DNA of 64,000 nt from Siphonodentalium dalli (Eukaryota > Mollusca > Scaphopoda > Gadilida > Siphonodentaliidae): NCBI GenBank assembly GCA_032622095.1, contig CP136065.1, positions 98,463,343 to 98,527,342 of the forward strand. Reading direction: 5' to 3'. The first letter of the stretch is position 1; every line of letters starts with the position of its first letter. A program made the translations under genes and the position numbers. Below the pieces are notes generated by a model. That model worked only from the letters and a program-made list of their open reading frames with translations, searched no databases and was not told where the DNA came from. Shown here in pieces: positions 41,026 to 53,600 of this stretch.

Positions 41026-43700
41026 CACCAACACATAAACATATATACTGGCACCGTGAATGGTGTGCTTTCAAAGAATTTCCAGTATATGACTTTGCTC
41101 GTCATGGCTATCAATAATTTAATAATTGATGAGAACTCTTCAATACTCTTCACTTGTATATAGGCCTTTTTTATAGTTTGTTATATTTGACGAAATGTCA
41201 CGATGTGATCTGCGTCGTAATACTTCAAACGAAGCATATGTATTGTGTGGATCGACGACATATCATCTTCGCGACCGGCTTATACTCCTTGTTATAGCAT
41301 TCTCCAACGGCATAGTAGTCATTGTTCAATAATAGACGAATGAATTTTGATGTAGTGATCTGGTTATTGTGTTTCTTATCACTGATATGGTAGCGGTGTT
41401 CTGAAAAGCCAATATTTTATACATTAAATAGACTTTTTGAATCAAATAGGTGGACACACAATATGCAACGACTATATGCGCCTTTTCCTAACGCTGACAC
41501 AGCAAACGAGCGTCGTGCATCACACAACAGTTTGTCCGAATTCAGTCGACATCAGAGGAAAGGTTATACCATTTGTGAAATAAATATTGCAAAACTTAAT
41601 TATTCAGGCTTGAAAAAACACCATGTATGTATCAACTATTCCTCGTTTCTCAACTAGTCTATTATGCTAGTTCCGTGATTGTGTTTGAATGCCCAAAATG
41701 GAGCAATTCCGATGGAGACAACTGAAGCTACCCTGGGCAGATAGTACTAAAAAGCGAGAGAACATTTGAGCTACCGTATTTAGCGTATATAGTACTACAT
41801 AACAGTATTAGTAACGACAGAGAAAGAACATTATCGTTGTTGTATACTTATATACGGCATGTGTGCATGGTACGTAATGCAATAATTCCGCCTCGCCCGT
41901 ATATTTAATGTATATAGCTATATACCATATACATATGTGAAATGTCTCAATACCCATGTACTTTTGAGTGAAGGGAATAAACAAATTGAATTGAATTGTT
42001 GTCGTAATTTGTTTAAGACACTCTTAACTAAATATATTGATAGATAGAAATGTTTAATGGCTGATAGATGCATAACAAGTAGACAGGTGAGCATAAGCAC
42101 ATATACAAAATATGCAATACAGTGTGACATGCATATAGTATAGATATAATAATAGCGACCGCTCTCCTCCGGCGGTATATACTGTACCGCGGGAGCGAAG
42201 AGACCAGGGTATACGTATGCGGATATGAGATATACTAATCGACTTTTCAGCCCATTCTAAAAATAGATTGAACTTACCTAAAATAGAATAATATATTCAC
42301 AACCCAAGGGTCAGCCGTACCGAGTCCAAAAAATTATTGTTGGCGACGGCCGCCATTTTTTATTGATTACTACCACCTCGAAATGTGTAATTGGGCAACA
42401 TGATCCAGGCCAAAAATAAAACAAATTGCTCCGGTAAATGTTCGCTATACTTCATCATACGTAGGAACATCATGCTCCTAACGCCAAAGATATTAAAAAT
42501 TAATGTAACTTAAACCAAAGCCCTGGTTAACAAAAACTGAAAATGCGATGAACAAGTTTTGTTTACATATTGTATAAAATTAGTAAAAAATATTTGCCCC
42601 GAAAGAGGATTCTATGGGCCTTACTGGCCGTTTAGATTTGATCTTCCTTTTTCTAACGGTATTTCCGCCTAAAAGATTGAAGAAATATTCTCAAAGTTCA
42701 AGGCCGACAAACGAAAACTATAAGTTCCGATTGAAAGATCGCATAATCCTTTTAAGATTGCTTCTTGGGAAACCAGTAAAGGCGTCATGACATCAAGACG
42801 TACATCATGACGTCACAATCTACATCGGCGCGCAAAATTCTAGACAGGACTGCGTCGATGGCCAGACAGCTGAGACTCGTATTCCACGGGCAGGCTAAAC
42901 ATCCACATTTACGTTATATGTGATTATCTACATACATTGTATATATTATTTTCTTGTGTCCCGTTAGGGTTTATCATCAAATCCTTCCAAAGATAAAAAT
43001 TCATCCGATTATCACATGAACAGTAACAATCGGGCGCAAATTAGTTTACGTATGATCATATTATAGATATAAATATAACAGGAAGGCAGCTTGACTGTTC
43101 TGCAGAGGGAATAGCGAATTAAATAAGCGTAGTAATAACTAACTAAATTTACAAATCTTATATAGAAACATGAGAATCAACCCGTGCTACCATACCCTCC
43201 TCCCTCAACAGGACTGTCAAGTTGCTTAAGATATACCAGTAAGATAACAGGAGATAAATAAAACAATGACAGGTGAAGATGCAGGTAGAGAGGTAGATAG
43301 AGAAGTAGAAGAGACATATATGCATGAATATGCTCGGTCTGACAAGTCATGTCATCGATTGCTATCAGGAAATCAAACCAAAGCTCACGTATTTCCACCG
43401 TTGTCCTGAAATACTCATGGACGAGCAGTTAGTCCCATAGAATATTTTCAGATAATAAGTTCAATACACGACTATAGGCCGTTTGTTGAACTTAATATCT
43501 GAGCATTTCCCAACAATTAATACGAATCCGCTTGCACTTGTACTAGCTGTCGTCTGCTTACTGTATAGTTCCTGAACATCAACCCAGTTGAATAATATAC
43601 AATTGCAGAGATAGTTTTATGACAATTAAGGGTTAAATAAGAAATGAATTTGACTGTCCAAATAATCAGTCTAACGACAGCAAGTTACACGACATCCATT
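41026..43700. other. Spacer, no gene supported
   Basis: A possible LINE 3' tail ends with GGGAATAAACAAATTGAATTGAATTG at about 41970-41999, but no coding remnant precedes it. TATA-rich stretches and ATGACGTCA (42811-42819) are noted. Nothing else is supported. Confidence 0.4.
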
Positions 43701-43818
43701 AACAACCGCCCAGATAATCTATAAGGACGTCATTCGCCAAACCAGATCTCTTTGGTACCTCAATATCGTGTGACTGTGAACGTTTCATTCGTCGGTTTCT
43801 GTTATTCGGCTGCGCTGT

Positions 43819-44672
43819 CTATGGTACAGTAATCTGTCGTTTCTCCGGGCTGAAGATATCCATCCAGACAATCAACCCGAAAGCACTTACGCAGATGCAA
43901 AGTGGCGGCAAACTGATGGCCAAGGTCGTTAGATCGTTTTCAAACATCGATGATTTATTTCGGCTATATCGAGACGTTGTATTTCGATGGATAACTGACA
44001 TCGTGATGATGACCTTTTTGGTTCCATTTTCTGTTCTGGATACCCCGCAGTAGCACCTGCATTGAGAAGACTTTGGCATCTTGTCTGGTAGCCAGAAACT
44101 TGGATAAGTCGTTACTATCACGGTGTTAGAAATGTTTCTCGGTCTTTTACTGGTTGACTATACAGCTGTTGTCAATGATCCTAAATCAACTATCGAGATA
44201 GTATTTTTGGATGTCAATGTCGCTATGTCAATGGTCGTTGATTCATTTGATGGGCTGCTCCTAACAGTTGTGATCGTTTTACTTGATCCGGGCTGGCTCG
44301 ATGTTTCACTTGTCATTGTACTTGATCCGGGCTGGCTCGATGTTTCACTTGTCATTGTACTTGATCCGGGCTGGCTCGACGTTTCACTTGTCGCTGTACT
44401 TGATCCGGGCTGGCTCGACGTTTCACATGTCGTTGTATTTGATCCGGGCTGGCTCGACGTTTCACTTGTCGGTGTACGTGATCCGGGCTGGCTCGACGTT
44501 TCACTTGTCGCTGTACTTGATCCGGGGTGGCTCGACGTTTCACTTGTCGTTGTACTTGATCCGGGCTGTCTCGACGTTTCACTTGTCGTTGACTCAGTCG
44601 AGATCAGCGACATGCTGGTAGTTATTTCCATTGTTAGATCTGTCGATGACGATATCCCGATTTCAACGGCAT
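43819..44672 (-). CDS. Gene B exon 4: expanded stalk, in-frame TAG, anchor remnant
   Basis: The acceptor TATATCTTCAG| is identical to gene A. SSDAVEIG and MSLISTESTT lead into the repeats (about 44585-44283). After SIVDLGSLTTAV comes TAG. The frame then continues with RNISNTVIVTTYPSFW, KSSQCRCYC, SVIHRNTTSRYSR, the hydrophobic helix and EKRQITVP. The furin-like RYRR of gene A reads RYSR here, which keeps only a minimal R-x-x-R. Confidence 0.78.
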
Positions 44673-47600
44673 CTGAAGATATATATTGCACAACTCGTTA
44701 TGCACGATCATATATTAATATTCTTAAATTGACGCACGTTTGCCGTTGTGCCTCAAGTTTCCACTAGGTGGATCCGAAATAACCATCAGCCGACGTTATT
44801 CACCAAATGTGACTATTATAAAAACATGCAGTGGGTTTAGTTGGTAAAGGCATAAGGTCGGGGGATATGTTGTCGTCGCTAATATCAGGACCGGCGTGAT
44901 CACAGATATCACTAAATCTGCTTGACTGACTAAACTTCGCGTATCGCCCTCGATGTGAGCGATGACAACATATCATGGCGGTTGTTAAGTCTCACCAATT
45001 AATATCAGCATACATTGTATGCTAGCGTAATTAACGAAACACAGCTAAACTCTTGGGATTTAAAGCAGTTATTATCAAAATCCATTCATAGATCACATAC
45101 ACGTAGGCTTTATTTCCAGATGTAATGATTAATTACAATCCGTACATAAGGGTTCATCGAACGAATGGACCATAATCGTAAGTTGGTGTATAATTTAGAT
45201 TAATGGTACATCCGGGTATCTGATAAATCCAAGATTCATGATGTAAAACTATGGGTCCACCACCTACCAACATAAAAATATTCAAAAGTGACGATAGTTG
45301 AAATACCAGAGGGAGAAGCTTGTCAATTTCATAATGTTCATTTAATCTATAAAATGTCGTCGATTTCAACGAAACTCGAAAACAACGTCATCGTTTATCC
45401 CCATTGACCGAATTCGCGTGAACCTGAGTGTATATTTTGCTTTTTCATAATTATTTGTTCCTTTTCGATTCAATAAAATAGTAAGATATCAATGGAATAT
45501 CAGATTACATATTTAATGTAGTTTTGTTTCGTTTTGCATGGTAGTCTCTACATTATATAGAAAAATAGACATTTAAAGCCCAAGTGCTATGCATTAATTG
45601 GAAAGTAAAGCTTTGGTGTACATGTATATCGTGTTGTGGTTGTGAGTAATCTCGTACCGGTGCGAAAATAACACGATAGCTTAATCAATTCTGTGCTTGT
45701 ATGGCTATAGTAGAAATGTCGGTTAATTTATTACCAACATATTTGGGGCTTAACCAGAAAATTAAACTCCCTAAATACATTGTGCAACTGACAAGTTTCG
45801 AGTGTTATCCAATATATTCTGCCTCCGAAGGAGAGCGTCCGAGAATATGATCCACAGGACAGTAGTAACAGCGTACCTGCCTACTTGCGCCGATGGGGTC
45901 ATTGTCACAAGGCTCCGGTCACATTCATAGCCAGCATTTTACATCGATCACAAATGTAGCCAGCTTTTCGCCGGCGATCACATTCGCAGCCAGCTTTTCT
46001 AATTCCATGCTTTATATGGCGCGAAATATGACGTCATCGCGTTCGTGACTAATATATCGACGTCATGCTCCAAAACTGACTTCGTTTATCAACTAATATT
46101 GGAATATAATTCGAGCATCTAACGACATTGATTGGAAACCTCAGATTATTAGATGAACTAATATCAAATTAAAATTTATGTTGTTTTTCATTCATCAACT
46201 CAGAAAAATGAGACTAACCTAATCTTGTTCATTGAGGCTCGCATGAATATGTGATCGTCGTAGACAAGCTGGCTACATTTGTGATCGATTTAAAATGCTG
46301 GCTACGAATGTGACCGGAGCCTTGTGACAATGACCCAATCAGCCCTACTTACCCACATCAATAACAAAACAATTATTATAATGATTTGAAGACCTTTAGA
46401 CAACAAATAAGATGAAAATATTCAGCGGAGGTCGTCGCGGCTATCTACGAAACAAAGTTATCAACCACATGGACTATATGATATAGTCTGACTCGTGTGA
46501 ATACGACTGTTGGATGTTCTGAAGCTGCAAATGTGATCTTACACGCGTTCCAGCCTTCTGAAGGGGACATTTGTGGATTTGAGACTGGATTCACCAGAAC
46601 ATAGCTCAAGTTGCAAATTCAACCATAAACATCATCATAGCGTCGTATCGTAGTGCTTCACATATGAGCCAGAGACTAGTCCATTTGATTCGATTACGCG
46701 ACTCCTGCAGCGAAGTGAGATATTGTACGCGTGCTCCATTCAGAAAGTTGTCGTCCAATCAGCGGCCGATGATGGTGAATCGAAAACTAAAGTTAGCCGT
46801 TCTCGACCAATTAGACAAATTGGCGACAAATAATCAACTAGAATATGATAATAACCTTTCTCGCACAACGTTGTTATGTCTCTATCCGGTGTAATGCAAT
46901 ACTGATCACTGAATCCTTTCGTTCCTCCTGTGTACATATACACACAAGGCCCGGTATAACTTGGCTGTCCAGGATACCACATAAACCATGTGACTGGAGT
47001 GCCATTATATGTTACGTAATCATTAGTTCCTTCAGTCCTGGTTATACCCATCCAGAATCTGGCGTAGTTGGCGACATGGTCGGGAAACCTGGAACGGATG
47101 AAAATACACTAGTAAATAACCTAATTCATGCTGTTTGGTCATAGTTTTGTATCAGGCGTATTCGACACTATTCGAGGGTAACAAGAGGTCAGGTCACGAG
47201 TCTCGCGCAGGTAGATGTTCACTTTCATATTTTGATACGGTTTGAATCTGATTCGTTGCTTCTTCCAAAGAACATCATTATTTCCCCCCGCATGTGGGAT
47301 ATATAATACGTGTTTTTGCGTTTACGCTGTGCCAATTGATTTCGACTGTGCCAATAAATGGACATCATGTGGTAAATGTTAGACCGAAAGTAATATTACT
47401 GTTCTTTGTTATCACATGGAATCGTAATAATCCAGCCCTGAATCGCAGAATACCATCCCAGATATATTGACAGTGTGTCGTGAATAAAAACCACGCCAAG
47501 CTGCTAGGATCCGAATCAGCCCGGACCCACGCATTGTTTTTATGCGGGATTTTAGAGACCAGAACAGTTCGGGATTTCACGAAACCTCTATACGCAGTGT

Positions 47601-50600
47601 TTGGGGCCGCAGTCACACAGAAATGTGGCGATATTAAACCCTACTTTCCATAATTTCAATATGGTATCTGCATACAAAATTGACATTACATGACAGATTA
47701 TCCAGACCCCCTCCCATGTCACCATCGTACCACGAATAACTCCATGGATATAGGTAGCGAAACTACCATCGACTATATTCGGATAGAATATGGCATGCCA
47801 GGCAATTAGCACTCGAAATGGCGACATCATAATGTTTGTCGCGATGAAGCGCACGAAAACCCAACCACGCACGGATGGGGCAGCAACCGTGCGTAAGTAT
47901 TAACCCCTTAATTCCAACAATTTGGATATTGTTACAATCGTATAGCGGAACTAACGTCGACTATAGATTCGCGAAGTAATAAGGAATATTGCCCAAAATA
48001 TCATGGCAATTAACCCTCGATATGTCATCCTCGCCGATTATATATTCGCCGTCAATGAAGCGAACAATCCAAACCGCCCGCGTGGCGTCTAATTATGATG
48101 ATTTTAGTGGCCATGCAGCATAGTGCTTATGGCCTTATGAATCCTTAGTATTGAATATTTTCCAGCAAATGCCACATTGGACTGTTTTGGATGTTTTTGT
48201 CCATTTTAAAAGATATTTCTGTGCACAGATAGTAAAAACAATTGCAGTTAGTTGTCGAAAATATTCATATTTGTTCCAATCACCGCAAACAGAAAAAAAC
48301 ATTAAAACGCATACAGTTTCGTTCATATATATCATGACCATCGCGTAAATAGCATGCTATCAAACGACCTACTATATTTTGCCTAAGCAAAAGTCTGATT
48401 GTGTCACAGAAGACAGCACAGTGTTACTGGCTAATAACACACAAATGATATAAACGCTCTGTATTAGTTATATATCAAGAATTCAGCAACAAAGAACGCT
48501 CTTCATGTTTACCATCATGATATAAACAAACACTAGTAAAGTCACTTTTTATGCCTTTGTTTAATTAAAAATGGTCAAACATGACAATAACATACTGTTT
48601 ATCCGATATTTCTTATTTGTATACGGACAAAGTCTGTCTAAATTTTAATATTCTTTCTGTTTGTGGCGGTTTTTGACCGGTGGAAATATTTTCACAGCAT
48701 ATGTATACCCACCGCCGAGGCCTCCCGTACCTTTATGCCAATCAAGAGTTACTGAATTTCACATTTTTTTTCAAGAAACTGACTCCAAATTTGATCGTTG
48801 ATAATGGGGTAGGTGTAATCACAAAAGGCTATAATCTTGTCATTCCATATTCTACTCATTGCAGACAAAAGTTGTTTTATTCCAGTTTGTGTAGATTGTT
48901 TCATCAGTACTTTAGTGGAGGTATAATTAGAACTTAATGGGCATGTCATATATTACAATCCCGAAATAATAATTCGCCATCGAGTGGCAACACAAAGGAT
49001 TGTAGCTCTGAATATGAACATCAGACCAGGAAGCAGTAAACTCTGTATGAAATAACGTTTGTAGTAATGTTTTATGTAATAAGTTCCATGTTTTCTGAGG
49101 TTTTGTCAGTATGGTTTTTCAGATATTCAAATTTGGAGTCAGTTTCCAGAAACTCTAGTGAAACCCAGTGCCATTTCATTGACATATCCAGTGTAAAGCT
49201 ATTATTATTTCAACACTAAGAGTTTGAGAGTAAACGAATATTGATTTTACTATTTATGCACAAAAACCTTTTAAAATGGACAAAAGCTCCCCGAAATCGC
49301 ATTTTTAGAAAACATAGTTAATACTGAGGATTCATTGGGCCATAAGTTGATTTTCTACAGAATGTTTTTGGGAATTCCTTCAGTGTCTTTAACCGTGTAT
49401 ACTTAAGTTGTTATGAGAAATGAAGGGAATATGGATTTATATTTATTGAGTTGTATGACCTCAAATATCCTATTTCATCACGCCGGTTCTCGATCACAGG
49501 CAAATTTGTCTGCCCATGTAATGGGAGACATGGAAGAATATATATTTTTAGTTTTGTCTTCTCAATCATAGATGCATAAGAAAATGAATTTTGTTTGTGC
49601 ACAATCTAGAGAAGACATTAATAAAACAACAAGAGATCCCTTCATTTTTCTTAAGTTTCCAAAATACAAGACCACACAAAATGAATTTTAGCTAATTTTG
49701 AGGAATTGCGGCTGTGAAATTAGACTCCCAGTTTTTGAGGCAAATAGCCCGAAAAATACTTAACATATCTGGGAAAAGTTTTCTGTTCTGTATTCAGGAT
49801 TGTCTACGCACTTTACAAAATGTAAAATATTATTTTTATAAACATTGTTGAAAAGTCATAAATTGAGTATTTTACCAAATTTTGAAAATTTATTTCACAA
49901 AATTCAAAAATTCATCAATTTCGCCTTTCTTGATTTTTTTTTTATTTTAGCATGTTGCTTTTAATTGGCTAATGTACTTATTCCCAATGAGACACGTTTG
50001 TTGCAAATAGTTTGAGGGAAAGCCACAAATGCACTGGACTTTCAGCATAATACTAAAGTGCTGGTGTTGACAATGATATAATTGCTCTAAGCTCTTGTGT
50101 CACTGCGCGTGTCGGTAATAAACGTGTGTCTTGCTAAATCGTGAGAGCGAATTTAGAGGCTAATTGTGTTATAAATATATATATTAAATATATATTAGTT
50201 TCCAAATATACGTGATTAAATCTTGTAAAATAGTTCACGGGGGATCTGATGCATGCATCTTCTTTTCTTGTATGATATGACAGGCAGTGTCTGGTCTACA
50301 ACGGATGGAAGTGTGTCAGTCAGTGCATAACGTAATTCGTGTTGTCGTATACGTCGTTAATATATGGGGGTACAATATACCTAACAGTGACGAAAAACAC
50401 AACGAGACTCAGATGGTATCGAATAAATTGTCAGACAAGTACTTTTATGTAACTTTTTTTTTACCTTTGACCAGTATTGGGACCCACCCACCGCTGAACA
50501 AAAATGTGATTCCGTTTTGACAAGTTTTTTCGACATCCAGCCCCTCTAGAAACACGAAGAATATTAACCACTTACTGTCTGTTTCCTATCAAATTTGACA

Positions 50601-53600
50601 AGAAAGATCTGTACCGACCGTCTAAAGGCAGTTTTGATATTACACTTGCATTATCTAGGTTAAGGCCCAAAAATAGTTGAAAAGTATGGAGGAAATGTTT
50701 TTGAGCTGCGGTAAAATTACTTTTGATTCATCTTAACCATACAGCCACCCATGCACCCATCCCCTCATACGTGTTCGGCAAAATGGCCCAGACCTCCGCT
50801 TTTGTGAGACCTGTGAAACACGAAAGAGCGTCGACGGTCAGTAGGTCGTGATATGGGACAAATAAACAGCGGTTTGCTCACGTTTTGAGTGAATATCTAA
50901 AAGCATATCTTAATTATCGACCACTGCGCTGTGTTGTTCAGAGTATATAATTATGATCTTGGGAGGATATTTCAGTTTAACGGTCTATATTGTCCCTACT
51001 GCCAAATTACCAACACATCCTCGTGCAAATGTTCATGTTGGACCTGAATAATCACATACTGTAGGTGAAATAACCCCCGTATTGGACTTACACCCATTTC
51101 CCTGTGGCGCGGACCACAGTAAAACACAGTACAAAGAGCTCATATCTATTTAGTCGTGAGTTGCTTCATTCGTGTAAACATCACCCCATCGCTCAAATAG
51201 TTATGCATCGAATGCTATTGATATCGGGTGATGGTAAAATATGTATGTTTTGTTATTGTTCGTTCATAGATATTTAAAGTGATGTGAAACATGGAGTCAT
51301 CAAATATAAATGGAGAATAATCTTGCTCTAAGTATTTTGTTTTCTACAAATGTTATATCCAAATTGACAACAGACACCGTCATTGTTATATAGTAATTAA
51401 ATGCAGTGACTATTGATGGCGAAATCGTTTTCGTTAGTTTATCGCATATAGTTGCGTCCCGATTCGTGAAGGAAATATTTACAATTGAACGCAATTTAGA
51501 CGATGTTTTCTATGGAGTGGTACGGTCAATTTGCCCCAGATTTTGGGTGATATTAGTAGAATGCTACATTCCTCCAATTGGCATTGCGCCTGAATACAAA
51601 CTTATCAGTTTCACGCACCCGAACAAGTTCTTAATATGTCTTTAATATATAAGCAGGGAACTGCCATATAAACATCCATATATATCGCAACTTTACGAGC
51701 ATTTGCCACACCATATTAGCTGACCACCGATATATAACTCGATCAGACATCCAGCGTTAGAACCATTTCTTAGAAACACCGATGACCAAAAACTTTTTTA
51801 CTATGAACTTTCGTGCAACAGAATGGGCATATCAGCTTTACACTGACTAAATAATAATGTTTGCAGAAGTACATAAATCTCTGTTATCGGTATCTTGGTA
51901 AAAGATGTGTGTTATAATGTTGCGGGGGGGGGGGCTATACTATATACATTACGTTGATATAACTTGTATGCCCCATTCTCTTGTAAATATTGTTAATACA
52001 ATTGTCTAAAGATGGCATATCTCTTAGGGGTTTTACATAATAGACATGATTCGAGGTCTTCTGTTCGGAAAAGTTTCTACCAATTAATATACATTTTATT
52101 TATAATTTCTTATCACATCGGTCGGACAGTTTTATGGGTTATCTTTAAGGGTCACACAGTCCGTTTTCTGTCGTCCGTAGCGGTTTAAAGCGCGCGATTT
52201 TATATTGGATGGTGGGAATCAAGTTACTACCAATTAATTTGGTAAATTGTTAAGATTATCGTTTTCACCATTAAACTCTCGAGACATTTACTCACGTGTT
52301 CGTCACGAAATCGTATGTGGCAGCTGTGGGTAACACGATTATATACCCTCCCTGAGCTGCGCATGTTGATGTAGCGGTCGGTTCATTCACAAAACCAGTC
52401 CCTCCAACCCAGTAACATTTGTTCAGAGAACTGTAGTACGCATGCGTGGGATCCAGGCAATCGTAGTCTGACAATTATAAGTACATGTACATGTATGATA
52501 CATACGCTGAAAACAGACAACATCTACGCTGACATACATACTGTCAGGGAATGATTCGCAAGCACACGTCTAGAGTTACTATTAAAGGCACGTGAGGCCT
52601 TAGTTGTCGAAAATATTCATATTTGTTCCAATCACCGTAAACAGAAAAACATTAAAATGCATACAGTTTCGTTCATATATACCATGACTATTGCGTAAAC
52701 AGCATGTTATCATAAAGACCTACTATATTTTACCTAAGCAAGAGCCTGATTGTGTTACAGAAGACAGCACAATGATACTGGCTAATCACACAAAAATGGC
52801 ATAAACGCTCTTTATTTGTTCCATATAGGGAATTCACCAACAAAGAACGCTCTTTATGTTTACCATCATAATATAAACAAACACCAGAAAGTAACTTTTT
52901 ATGCCTTTGTTTACATAACAATGGTCAAACAAATGACAATAACATACTGTTTATGCGATATTTCTTATTTGTATACGGACAAAGTCTGTCTACATTTTGA
53001 TGTTCTTTCTGTTTGTGGCGGTTTTTGACGGGTGGAAATATTTTTACAGGATACCCACCGCCAAGGCCAACGTACCTTTAATAAATTGCGTTTGGGGTAC
53101 CACGTCATCAGATTATGTAAAGATTCTCATCAAATTATGAACAAGTTCCAACTGTAGGCGCGATTTTCTATCCCCAATACACTGTAGTAACGACGCCTGT
53201 GCCAATTTCTTTTTGGGAGCGGTGGAAGCTCTTGTTGGATGATTGCTTTGACTAATACCGCTGAATAAATACAGAATATTCCGAGAAGAGATACGCGATC
53301 TTTGAATGATATTGAAAAAGTATTGTTTTGATAGTTAAAATATAGAATGTATATGGATTTCATTGCTAGAACTTGTTATGGGCAAAGGCTGTTAGGGCTG
53401 AAGTATTGGCTATGTGGCATGTGCTTTTGGTATAACAAGATGCAGATGCAGGAATGTATACCACGATGAGGTGGTGGCCGGTTAAACCGCAGATTTTACA
53501 CCTTCGTGTAACTATTTGCTAAAACCTATGAACGTCTCAGGGGTCTGGGAACTGTTTTTTTTTTTTTTATTGTACATTAATACAAGGGACGAAGGTTCCA

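Noticed and set aside
44283-44621. Open frames on the + strand across the stalk repeat (L-I-R-A-G-S-T-F-H-L repeats)
   Set aside because: These are shadow frames of the coding minisatellite on the - strand. Unit length divisible by three keeps all frames open.
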